Source of the DNA: Pedobacter sp. PACM 27299
GTDB lineage: Bacteria > Bacteroidota > Bacteroidia > Sphingobacteriales > Sphingobacteriaceae
Assembly: GCF_001412655.1 (NCBI RefSeq)
Contig: NZ_CP012996.1
Location: 1,178,001 to 1,242,000 of the forward strand
DNA length: 64,000 nucleotides
Direction of reading: 5' to 3'
Positions 1 to 7,183 of the stretch are shown here, piece after piece (positions within the stretch are counted from its first letter, which is position 1; each line of letters opens with the position of its first letter). The notes beneath the pieces are model-generated. The model had not been told where the DNA came from. It did not search any database and saw only the letters and a list, made by a program, of their open reading frames with translations. Position numbers and translations under genes: made by a program.

Positions 1-1149
1 ATTCGGTGCCCCATGGAAAAAGGCCGTTTCATAACCTTCATCGCCTAGTATTTTGGCAATACTGGTGGTTTTATTACTCGAATAAATAGACAATACGAAA
101 GGTTCATTGATGGTCGGGATTCCGGTAATCACAGAAGGAAGGGCGTCAATAGACTTTCTGCCGTTCGCATAGCTGTGTTTAAAAGTATAACTCTCGCCCA
201 CAAGAGAATCCAGAAATGGGGTGTATCCTTTGTATTTACCACCATCAAGGTCTTTGTTCAGACTGCCGATGTGTTCTTTTCCCAGACTTTCCACGATGAT
301 CACCATCACGTTTAATTTCTTAAAGTTCCCGGTATCTTTAGGTAGGTGAATCGGATTGTATATCGAGTTTAACGTTTGTTCGTCGTAATAATTCAGTGGT
401 TTCAGCTTGGAAGCTTTTAAGGTTCTGAAGATGGCAAAAGGCGTATTCAGGACCAGACTCATCTGATCCGGGGTATCTACAAATTCACCGGCGTTACTTA
501 AAGTAATCGGTCTGGTACCAAATCCCCATCCGCCACGAACACCTGTGATGCACAATACGGCGATCATAAATAATAGTACCGTATGTAAAACATAGACTGG
601 CCAGGTAAAACGTACCGTTTTTTTTACCTTTACGAGTTCATATAATTTGATGAACAGCCACACTAAAACGGCTAGGATCAGTAATAAATACCAATAGTCT
701 TTTAGGAAATCACCGAAGAGTTTCAGCTTGTTTTGCTCATTGCTGAATTGATTGAAAACCGTGGCAGTGGTTCTTTTGAGCGTAAACTTATAATAGACAA
801 AATCAATGAGGTTGGCTACAATCCCTAAGCTGTTGGTGATGATGAACCACCATTTGAAAAATTTTTGATACCCCTCGTTATAGCGAAAAGGAAAAGGAAT
901 CAAATGCGCAAGGAGGTAAATAGAGTTGATATATATTAAAGCGGAAACATCAAATTTTAGTCCACCCCAAAGGATGTACAGGTACTTAGGTAGGGTGATA
1001 TTTTGGAAGAGGTCCTGATTGAAAAGGTAAAATCCGATTCTACATAACGTATATAGCATCAGTAAGATCAGAAATCGATAGGCCAGCACCAGATAGAGGT
1101 TAAGGCCTGTAGTGTCTTTTATTTTCAAAGTTTTGAATATTTGTTCCAA
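1..1149 (-). CDS. LTA synthase family / alkaline-phosphatase-superfamily sulfatase, 3' end cut by the window
   Basis: The open frame runs off the left edge, so only about 383 N-terminal codons are present. The first ~200 residues form several hydrophobic segments, the multi-TM anchor of LTA-synthase-like proteins. The start of the extracytoplasmic sulfatase fold follows: VIIVESLGKEHIGSL supplies the first metal-binding acidic residue, and GRKSIDALPS carries the Ser/Thr that is the usual nucleophile. Family members transfer phosphoglycerol or phosphoethanolamine, or hydrolyse phospho/sulfo-esters, at the cell envelope; the substrate cannot be told here. No ATG fits the start, so I chose TTG at 1149 (LEQIFKTLK); the frame stays open further upstream into the terminator at 1190-1224. 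Family call is firm, start is uncertain. Confidence 0.8.
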   Translation of the reverse strand, partial: MEQIFKTLKIKDTTGLNLYLVLAYRFLILLMLYTLCRIGFYLFNQDLFQNITLPKYLYILWGGLKFDVSALIYINSIYLLAHLIPFPFRYNEGYQKFFKWWFIITNSLGIVANLIDFVYYKFTLKRTTATVFNQFSNEQNKLKLFGDFLKDYWYLLLILAVLVWLFIKLYELVKVKKTVRFTWPVYVLHTVLLFMIAVLCITGVRGGWGFGTRPITLSNAGEFVDTPDQMSLVLNTPFAIFRTLKASKLKPLNYYDEQTLNSIYNPIHLPKDTGNFKKLNVMVIIVESLGKEHIGSLNKDLDGGKYKGYTPFLDSLVGESYTFKHSYANGRKSIDALPSVITGIPTINEPFVLSIYSSNKTTSIAKILGDEGYETAFFHGAPN

Positions 1150-1189
1150 AGCTAAGTATTGATAATGATTTATTAATGTTAAATTAATC

Positions 1190-1224
1190 AAAAGGGCTAT
1201 CTCCTGATGGAAGACAGCCCTTTT
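1190..1224 (-). terminator. Rho-independent terminator of the glutamate-synthase-like gene
   Basis: A stem of about 13 bp (AAAAGGGCTATCT paired with AGACAGCCCTTTT, with one wobble) ends in T-runs on both strands. It lies just downstream of the minus-strand gene that ends at 1257 and before the next minus-strand gene. Confidence 0.75.
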
Positions 1225-1256
1225 TGACCATTGCTATTTCTCTATAATATCATGCT

Positions 1257-2780
1257 CTAGGAGAAATAGATATCTTTAAAGTTCAACGTTTTCGTCGTGT
1301 CGATTCTTCTGTTGAAACGTTCTGGTTTAATCTCATTTAAGGTGTCAAAACCGCAAGCTTCCATCAGCTCAATTGTGGCATGAACGGTGTTTTTATGGAA
1401 GTTGGCGACACGATGTTTTTTATCGGTTACGTCAATTCCTTTAAATAAACTTTTATCCTGTGTAGCGATACCTACAGGGCATTTGCCACTGTCGCATTTT
1501 AAGGCCTGAATACAACCCAGGGCCATCATCATTCCTCTGGCACTGTAACAAGCATCCGCACCCAAGGCCACTACACGCATAATGTCGAAACCGGTGATGA
1601 TCTTTCCTGAAGCCAGGATTTTAATGTCTTTTCTTAATCCGTATTTTTTCAGGGTGATGTTTACAAAGGCAAGTGCATCCAATAGAGGCATCCCTACGTA
1701 ATCTGTATATTCAAGCGGCGCTGCACCTGTTCCACCTTCTGCACCGTCAATGGTAATGAAATCCGGAGAGATTTTAGTGGCGATCATCGCTTCACAGATG
1801 TCGATAAATTCCTCTTTACTACCGATACACAATTTAAAACCAATCGGTTTACCACCTGAAAGTTCACGCATCTGCTGGATAAACAGCATTAATCCATTGG
1901 CGTCAGAGAAAGTGCTGTGTGCTGGCGGCGAAAGAATTGTTGTTCCTGCTACCACATTTCTGATTTCCGCAATCTCCGGAGTATTTTTGGCTGCTGGTAA
2001 AATACCACCATGACCAGGTTTTGCCCCCTGAGACAATTTAAGCTCTATCATTTTCACGTATTCTCTTTTCGAGTTCTTTTGAAACAAAGCGGCATCAAAT
2101 TTACCTTCCGCATCTCTACAGCCGAAATAACCTGTTCCTACCTGCCAGATCAGGTCACCACCACCTTTTACGTGGTAAGGACTGATTCCTCCTTCGCCGG
2201 TATTGTGGGCAAACTTATTCAGGTTGGCACCGTTGCTCAGCGATTGAATCGCCGTTTTACTCAATGCACCAAAACTCATCGCCCCGATATTCAGGATACT
2301 TAAGTCGTAAGGCTGCGTACAAACGGAACCCCCAACTTTTACCCTCAGGTCCATATTGGAAATCTTTTTAGGGTAAATACTGTGTGATACCCATTCATAA
2401 CCTTCCTCATAAGGGTCTACCTGCATCCCGAAAGCTACAGTTTCACGCTCATTTTTTGCCCTTTGGTAAACAATAGAGCGCTGGCGACGGTTGAAAGGTT
2501 TTCCATCCAATTCCGACTCAAAGAAATATTGACGCATTTCCGGTCTGATGGATTCGAAGAAATAACGTAAACGCCCAATTACCGGATAATTCCGAAGCAC
2601 AGCATGCTTAGACTGAAAACGGTCGTAGGCCAGGGCCGTGATCAGGATAACGGGCAACGCAATTAATAAATGGAAAGCGGATTTTTGATAAAACGCATTC
2701 ACGATTAAAGCGATAATGCCTAATAAGGCGATCCAAAGAAATACTGTTCCAAGTATGGAACGAAATCCTTTTTGTTTCAT
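1257..2780 (-). CDS. FMN-binding glutamate synthase family protein (GltB-like central/FMN domain), membrane-anchored
   Basis: This 507-residue protein matches the stand-alone glutamate-synthase FMN domain (Pfam Glu_synthase), not the full GltB. Two N-terminal hydrophobic helices (about residues 10-30 and 36-52) suggest a membrane anchor. The barrel shows GEGGISPYH (~196-203), KPGHGGILP (~254-262) and DGAEGGTGAAP (~345-355). A C-x5-C-x4-C group at C423, C429 and C434 matches the 3Fe-4S ligands of glutamate synthase. There is no glutaminase domain and no NADPH-binding partner beside it, so the electron donor and amide source are unknown. It appears monocistronic. The real reaction may differ from glutamate synthesis, because members of this subfamily are rarely characterised. 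Confidence 0.85.
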   Translation of the reverse strand: MKQKGFRSILGTVFLWIALLGIIALIVNAFYQKSAFHLLIALPVILITALAYDRFQSKHAVLRNYPVIGRLRYFFESIRPEMRQYFFESELDGKPFNRRQRSIVYQRAKNERETVAFGMQVDPYEEGYEWVSHSIYPKKISNMDLRVKVGGSVCTQPYDLSILNIGAMSFGALSKTAIQSLSNGANLNKFAHNTGEGGISPYHVKGGGDLIWQVGTGYFGCRDAEGKFDAALFQKNSKREYVKMIELKLSQGAKPGHGGILPAAKNTPEIAEIRNVVAGTTILSPPAHSTFSDANGLMLFIQQMRELSGGKPIGFKLCIGSKEEFIDICEAMIATKISPDFITIDGAEGGTGAAPLEYTDYVGMPLLDALAFVNITLKKYGLRKDIKILASGKIITGFDIMRVVALGADACYSARGMMMALGCIQALKCDSGKCPVGIATQDKSLFKGIDVTDKKHRVANFHKNTVHATIELMEACGFDTLNEIKPERFNRRIDTTKTLNFKDIYFS

Positions 2781-3105
2781 AAGGTGGTGATAAATAAAAG
2801 TAGATGAACATCTCGAAAGGAATAATGATTTTTGAATCTTATGCCTTCAAAATGAGTTTAAAAAATAATTTTTCGAATAGAAGAGGCCCCTGAATCGAGA
2901 ATCTTATGGAGAAGGACTCGGGGCTAAGAGAATAAAATCTCTGGAGGTACTCTGGAAAACAAAGCCAAAGGCGTAGTTCTCCCGCTCATATCGCGCGAAG
3001 CGCCTATATGCGGTGTTATACTTATCCTCAGTCGTTTTCATTGGCGCAAATCTCGGCACCTTTTTGCGCAATTCAAAGGATTTCGACGTTATTTAATTGT
3101 AAATA
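2781..3105. other. Intergenic stretch with clustered hairpins
   Basis: No convincing ORF. Between 2880 and 3072 several local inverted repeats follow each other: GCCCC/GGGGC (2885-2923), AGAGA/TCTCT (2926-2941), CATATCGCGC/GCGCCTATATG (~2988-3010) and GCGCAA/TTGCGC (~3044-3069). This stretch is GC-richer than its flanks. It could be a structured RNA or the 3' region of the minus-strand CAP gene. No clear U-tract terminator is seen. Confidence 0.35.
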
Positions 3106-3798
3106 TTAATCTGGAAGGGATACAAAGTCGATCACTGCACAATAACGGTAACGCGGATGAGGTTGAATGCTCAGTCCAACGGTGTTCAGCTCAGAGGAAG
3201 TATTGAGGATGAGTTTTCGGTGTCCAAGGTTGGGTACGCCCTTATCTAACAGCAACATACAGATGTTTTCCAGACCTGAATTGAAGCCGAAAGCAATACA
3301 TTCTCCATTGGATTTTTTAGGGTATACGGTACTGATCCGCTGATTTAATGTGCGTCCATCTTTAGAAGTATGTCCGGCATAATTGTTTCTGTTTAAGTCT
3401 TTTGCATGAGCTTTGGCGATGTTTGTCAGTGCCTGATCGGGCCAAAACACGGGTAAATTCTTAATTTCCTGCAAGTCTCTGCGCAAACTGCGGTAATAAC
3501 TGTCATTTCTATTCACTTTTAATTCCGCATAATTCCCGTATTGCTGCATCCTGGTATTGTAAGCATCTACAAAATCCTGGAAGTAGGTGTCAAAAAATCT
3601 GGCGCCATCCATTCTGACTAGGTTCATGTAAATCACCATGTCTTTCTCTTCCGCAGTCAGGTAGCTGGCATTGCCCGCTGTATTGGCCATTTTTAGTTCT
3701 TCTCTGGTCCAGCTGTCATCCGGCGACTGTGCTTTTAATGCAGGACTAAATGAGGTAAATGGGAGGGTTAATAGGAGCGCAAGGGCAAAAATCTTCAT
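3106..3798 (-). CDS. Secreted CAP (SCP/PR1)-domain protein
   Basis: The 230-residue protein has an N-terminal signal peptide (hydrophobic core residues 3-20, probable cleavage after LKAQ at 24), so it should be exported to the periplasm or beyond. The CAP fold is recognised from AKAHAKDLNRN (H131), AGHTSKDGRT (H143), GECIAFGF (E166) and NLGHRKLILN (H193), the usual His/Glu cavity residues. Bacterial CAP proteins are a broad secreted family with no single known activity. It is apparently monocistronic. A GTTTTGC/GCAAAAC hairpin lies 45-67 nt upstream of the start (3843-3865) and may be an operator or leader structure. No specific function can be given. Confidence 0.8.
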   Translation of the reverse strand: MKIFALALLLTLPFTSFSPALKAQSPDDSWTREELKMANTAGNASYLTAEEKDMVIYMNLVRMDGARFFDTYFQDFVDAYNTRMQQYGNYAELKVNRNDSYYRSLRRDLQEIKNLPVFWPDQALTNIAKAHAKDLNRNNYAGHTSKDGRTLNQRISTVYPKKSNGECIAFGFNSGLENICMLLLDKGVPNLGHRKLILNTSSELNTVGLSIQPHPRYRYCAVIDFVSLPD

Positions 3799-3980
3799 CT
3801 TATCTTTCTTTATTCAAGGACCTATGCTCATTCAATAGTTCCGTTTTGCTGCATTAACGCAAAACACAGGCCATTTGATATGAACCTCCAGGTTTTTCTG
3901 CTGAAATCGATCTTATTGTGGAATATGATTTAGGGCCTTTTTTAACTAAGACTTAACAAAGGAAGGTAGGTGATTTTTCC

Positions 3981-4011
3981 TTGAAAACCTGGTGATCTTC
4001 TTTTGTCTTTG
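3981..4011 (+). promoter_or_regulatory. Candidate Bacteroidota promoter for a small RNA
   Basis: TTG at 3981-3983, a 20-nt spacer, then TGTCTTTG at 4004-4011. This is one mismatch from the TAnnTTTG -7 element, with spacing near the expected 19-21. Transcription would start near 4016-4019. Confidence 0.3.
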
Positions 4012-4017
4012 TCTTGC

Positions 4018-4146
4018 CATTGTTTTCCTCAGCTAAAACTAAAGCAAAGCAAGAACAAAACAATAGCAAAGCAATAGCAAAACAGATAGCGTCGACAAGG
4101 TGCTGAAATCTGTTCCATTCTCGGCTGAAAAAGGAACAGATTTTTA
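4018..4146 (+). ncRNA. Candidate small RNA (about 125 nt)
   Basis: Proposed from three things seen in order: the promoter-like element ending at 4011, a period-11 A-rich repeat at 4045-4088, and an 11-bp perfect stem AAATCTGTTCC/GGAACAGATTT (4106-4116 with 4133-4143, 16-nt loop) followed by a T-run to 4145. No ORF of useful length lies on this strand. No family is recognised. The hairpin could instead be an isolated inverted repeat. Confidence 0.3.
4045..4088. repeat. Tandem repeat, period 11 bp, four imperfect copies
   Basis: Copies on the plus strand: CAAAGCAAGAA (4045), CAAAACAATAG (4056), CAAAGCAATAG (4067), CAAAACAGATAG (4078). The 11-bp period is about one helical turn, which would put the A-tracts on one face of the DNA. 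Confidence 0.7.
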
Positions 4147-4330
4147 GAGAAACTATGGAAAACTTTCAAATTATTCTGGAGAATTATCTGTTTTCTAGTA
4201 TAAACGAAGGAAATTATTGTTTCTTGCTTAAGATTCAATATTTCATAAATATATATTGCATATAGCTAATTACCCTTCCAAAAAACTGATGATTTCTAAA
4301 TCCCTGGCAAAAGAGATGGGCTGGAAAAAC

Positions 4331-4362
4331 AAAAAGAGCGGTCTTTTCAGACCACTCTTTTT
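4331..4362 (-). terminator. Terminator of the TonB siderophore receptor gene
   Basis: Stem AAAAAGAGCGGTCT/AGACCACTCTTTTT with a TTTC loop, 36 nt beyond the stop codon of the minus-strand receptor gene. T-runs on both strands. Confidence 0.75.
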
Positions 4363-4397
4363 GTAGTGATGTATTTAGGAATACCTGATTAATTTTC

Positions 4398-6887
4398 TTA
4401 GAATTTATAGCTTAATGTGGCTACAAATTGTCTTGGAGGAATTGGATTCACACTATAGTTCTCATGAACGAAATAGTTCAACTCATTCGTGATGTTCGCG
4501 ATTTTAGTCAATAAGGAAAGTTTTTTCCATTGGTAACCTGCAGAAAGGTCAAATGTGGTGAAAGCTTCCAACGGGATAATTCCTGTCGAAGTTCCCGATT
4601 TATTGGTGTTTCTTCCACCATTACGGTCACCTGTGTAATAAGCAGATGCGCCTAATTTCAACCCTTTAAGGCTGCCATTTTGCAAAGTATAGAAAAGGGA
4701 GCCATTGGCTGTGTTTTTAGTGGTACCGACTAAACGTTCACCTTCAACTATACCTCCTGGAACCACTACTAGCTTATTCGTTTTAGGGTCTATGTATTCC
4801 GATTGTTCACGAGTGTGGGTATAGCGCATATAGTTGTAACTATAACCTGCAAGGAAACTTAGTCCCTCTACAATTGTTCCGGTAACGTCCAGTTCAATAC
4901 CATCGCTAGCAGTTTTACCAGTAAACTCTTTTAAATTGGTATCCCCATTTACACTGCCATCAGGTTTAAATTCCGCAGTTTGTGCAAACTTACTGTTGAT
5001 AATTCTATATACAGTTACGTTGGCTGTTAGTCTGCCACCAAGAAAATCATTTTTAACCCCTGCCTCATACTGATCAATAATTGAAGGATCCATAGGTGCA
5101 TTTGTAGCGATGTTTAGCCCTGCATTTGAAGTGAAGTTATTTGCATAACTCACATAAAATGAAGTGGTTTTGAAAGGTTCGTAAATGAAACCTAATTTAG
5201 GAGAGAAAGCACTTTCAGTCTTTGTTTTTTCAATACCATTAGCAACAAGAGTTTGTATTCCTGTGTCATAGGTAAATGCTTTTGATCTTGGTGTTCTTTG
5301 GTAAGTGTAACGAAGTCCAGCCAATACTTTAAACTGATTTGTTAAGGCAATTAAGTCCTGAACAAAACCACCCATTCTATAAATTGGAGTTTTAGTATCG
5401 GAAATCACCGATGTTTCGGGCATATTAAAGTTAGAAGGGATATTAAAGCTAGAAGGGTCCAGGATATTTACCGTATCATAATATTTCGCCCCTTTCGCAT
5501 CTTTCAACAAGTTAGGATCAGAAAAACCATAAGCTTTAGTAATTGACTGATCAGCATCAGCTCCTACTAATAAAGTATGTGCGATACCAGCAGTTTTAAA
5601 AGCACCAGACAAGTTGATTTGTTGGTTATAAGTTCCTTCATCTGTTTTAGAACGAGTCAATGCACGGTTCCATGAACCATCTGCTAAGGCAGCCGGACGT
5701 TCAGAAGAGAAATAATTTCTGGTATAAGATTGAAGAGAAGCCACTACATTTAATTTCCAGTTGTCGTTAAACTTATGGGTAATGTTGGCTTGCGCAGTAG
5801 TAGTATTGGTTTTATTGTATGCCCAGCTGGTATTTAAAAACATATTTCTGCTGATGTTTGCAGGCAATTGGTTACCAACGGTTCCTACACCAAAATCTGG
5901 TGTGAAATCACTTTTCAGGTAATCTCCCTGCAGTAAAATTTCAGTTTTGTCGCTCAATTTGTACAATAGTGAAGGGTTCACATAGACTCTGTTAGAAGTT
6001 ACATGATCTCTGTAACTGCCGGCATCTTCATAGGTGCCAATTACTCGGAAAGCAAGATCTTTGGTAATTGGACCATAAATATCAGCCGTAGGCTTGTATA
6101 AATCATAGCTGCCAGCACGCATGGAAACTTCACCACCATAGTTGAACTGTGGTTTTTTAGTCACCATATTCACTACCGCACCACCAGAAACACCACCATA
6201 CAGTAAAGCAGCACTACCTTTTAAAACTTCAACAGATTCTAATGTACTGGTTTCCGGCATTCCACCAGTAGTGGTACGGGCGCCATTTTTGAACACATTA
6301 TTAGTACCTAAAGCATAACCACGTGCGTAAAAAGTTTCACCACTTACACCACCACGATTGGCACCAAAAGCAACACCATTTACGTTTTTCAACACATCGC
6401 TTAGTCTGCTTGCTTGTTGGTCAGTAATGGTTTGGCTATTGATAATTTGTACTGACTGAGGAAGGTCTCTTACAGGAATGGATACTTTGCCCACACTCAC
6501 TGGTTTTAGGTTCGGACTCACATTAGCCGCGATGATAACTTCATTCAGCTCCGAAGAGGTTTCGTTAAGTGTGAAGTATAGTTTAGTGTCCTGACCTTCA
6601 ATTACAGTTGCGGTTTGGGTTTGTACTTCTAAACCGATATAAGAGGTTTTTACTGTGTATTTTCCAGATTTCAGGTGGTTAAAGATAAATGTACCGTCTT
6701 CTTTAGTTAAAGATTTTCTGTTGTTTTCTACAATCTGCACATTCACATAGGCAGCTGGTTTACCATCACTTGTACTTACTTTTCCACTGATCGTACCTCT
6801 TACTGGTGCTGAAGCCAGCTGAGCAAAAGTGGTATTGGTTAATGAAATAAGCAGCGCGAGGCTGAATAATATGTAAAGTTTCTTCAT
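4398..6887 (-). CDS. TonB-dependent siderophore receptor
   Basis: Outer-membrane receptor of 829 residues, normal for FecA/FhuA-type siderophore receptors. Order of parts: signal peptide (residues 1-22, ending TFAQ), a CarboxypepD_reg-like beta-sandwich (about 30-105: GKVSTSDGKPAAYVNV, GKYTVKTSYIG) typical of Bacteroidota receptors, then the plug starting at SVPVRDLPQSVQIIN with LLYGGVSGGAVVNMVTKKP, and a 22-strand barrel ending in aromatic YKF. It should import a ferric siderophore using TonB energy; the ligand is unknown. It stands alone with no neighbouring siderophore genes. A good promoter match lies at 6919-6950, and iron control is likely but no Fur box was identified. Confidence 0.9.
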   Translation of the reverse strand: MKKLYILFSLALLISLTNTTFAQLASAPVRGTISGKVSTSDGKPAAYVNVQIVENNRKSLTKEDGTFIFNHLKSGKYTVKTSYIGLEVQTQTATVIEGQDTKLYFTLNETSSELNEVIIAANVSPNLKPVSVGKVSIPVRDLPQSVQIINSQTITDQQASRLSDVLKNVNGVAFGANRGGVSGETFYARGYALGTNNVFKNGARTTTGGMPETSTLESVEVLKGSAALLYGGVSGGAVVNMVTKKPQFNYGGEVSMRAGSYDLYKPTADIYGPITKDLAFRVIGTYEDAGSYRDHVTSNRVYVNPSLLYKLSDKTEILLQGDYLKSDFTPDFGVGTVGNQLPANISRNMFLNTSWAYNKTNTTTAQANITHKFNDNWKLNVVASLQSYTRNYFSSERPAALADGSWNRALTRSKTDEGTYNQQINLSGAFKTAGIAHTLLVGADADQSITKAYGFSDPNLLKDAKGAKYYDTVNILDPSSFNIPSNFNMPETSVISDTKTPIYRMGGFVQDLIALTNQFKVLAGLRYTYQRTPRSKAFTYDTGIQTLVANGIEKTKTESAFSPKLGFIYEPFKTTSFYVSYANNFTSNAGLNIATNAPMDPSIIDQYEAGVKNDFLGGRLTANVTVYRIINSKFAQTAEFKPDGSVNGDTNLKEFTGKTASDGIELDVTGTIVEGLSFLAGYSYNYMRYTHTREQSEYIDPKTNKLVVVPGGIVEGERLVGTTKNTANGSLFYTLQNGSLKGLKLGASAYYTGDRNGGRNTNKSGTSTGIIPLEAFTTFDLSAGYQWKKLSLLTKIANITNELNYFVHENYSVNPIPPRQFVATLSYKF

Positions 6888-6918
6888 AGGGTTTATTTAG
6901 ATTAATTCTAATTGGCCG

Positions 6919-6950
6919 CAAATGTAAGTGCTGCTTAGGAGAACTGCAAA
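6919..6950 (-). promoter_or_regulatory. Promoter of the siderophore receptor gene
   Basis: On the minus strand TTTG (6950-6947), a 20-nt spacer, then TACATTTG (6926-6919). This fits the Bacteroidota TTTG-N19-21-TAnnTTTG pattern. The predicted start near 6912 gives a leader of about 25 nt. A second box, TAAATTTG, overlaps the -33 element. Confidence 0.6.
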
Positions 6951-7026
6951 TTTATTTAGAATTAAAATAAATAAGGTGATTTTAGCTCATAGCTGAAGGA
7001 TAGCTAACCTATTACAGCAGCTGGAA

Positions 7027-7064
7027 CAAAAAAAGAATCGCATCCGCAGGACTGCGAATGCGAT
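7027..7064 (-). terminator. Second terminator-like hairpin between adiA and the receptor gene
   Basis: Stem ATCGCATCCGCAG/CTGCGAATGCGAT (7037-7049 with 7052-7064), followed on the minus strand by seven Ts. It lies about 75 nt past the adiA hairpin, so it is either a back-up terminator or an attenuator ahead of the receptor gene. Confidence 0.5.
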
Positions 7065-7137
7065 AAATAAAAAATATTTTCAGTCGGGTATAATAAACTG
7101 AATAGACAAGCGTCTATATATATGAGAGCGTTAATTT

Positions 7138-7172
7138 AAACGGGGAGGTTTCGGAGGAAACTTCCCCGTTTT
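7138..7172 (-). terminator. adiA terminator hairpin
   Basis: Stem AAACGGGGAGGTTTC/GAAACTTCCCCGTTT (one wobble, GGAG loop), 12 nt after the adiA stop. The minus-strand tail is T-rich (TTTAAATTAA) but interrupted. Confidence 0.6.
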
Positions 7173-7183
7173 ACTTTTAAAGC

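Larger units (their letters stand above)
3799..4397. other. 600-bp intergenic region without a credible gene
   Basis: Holds, from left to right: the hairpin upstream of the CAP gene (3843-3865), a plus-strand promoter-like pair (3981-4011), an 11-bp tandem repeat (4045-4088), a terminator-like hairpin (4106-4145) and the siderophore-receptor terminator (4331-4362). A 69-codon minus-strand frame across the repeat is low-complexity and is not accepted as a gene. Confidence 0.5.

Noticed and set aside
2816..2846. Imperfect hairpin (AAGG-ATAA-GATT arms) ahead of the glutamate-synthase-like gene
   Set aside because: Several mismatches and a bulge in AT-rich DNA; too weak to call as a riboswitch or attenuator.
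4029..4238. 69-codon minus-strand frame
   Set aside because: Its C-terminal half is a low-complexity translation of the 11-bp repeat, it crosses the perfect hairpin, and no start signal or family resemblance is seen.
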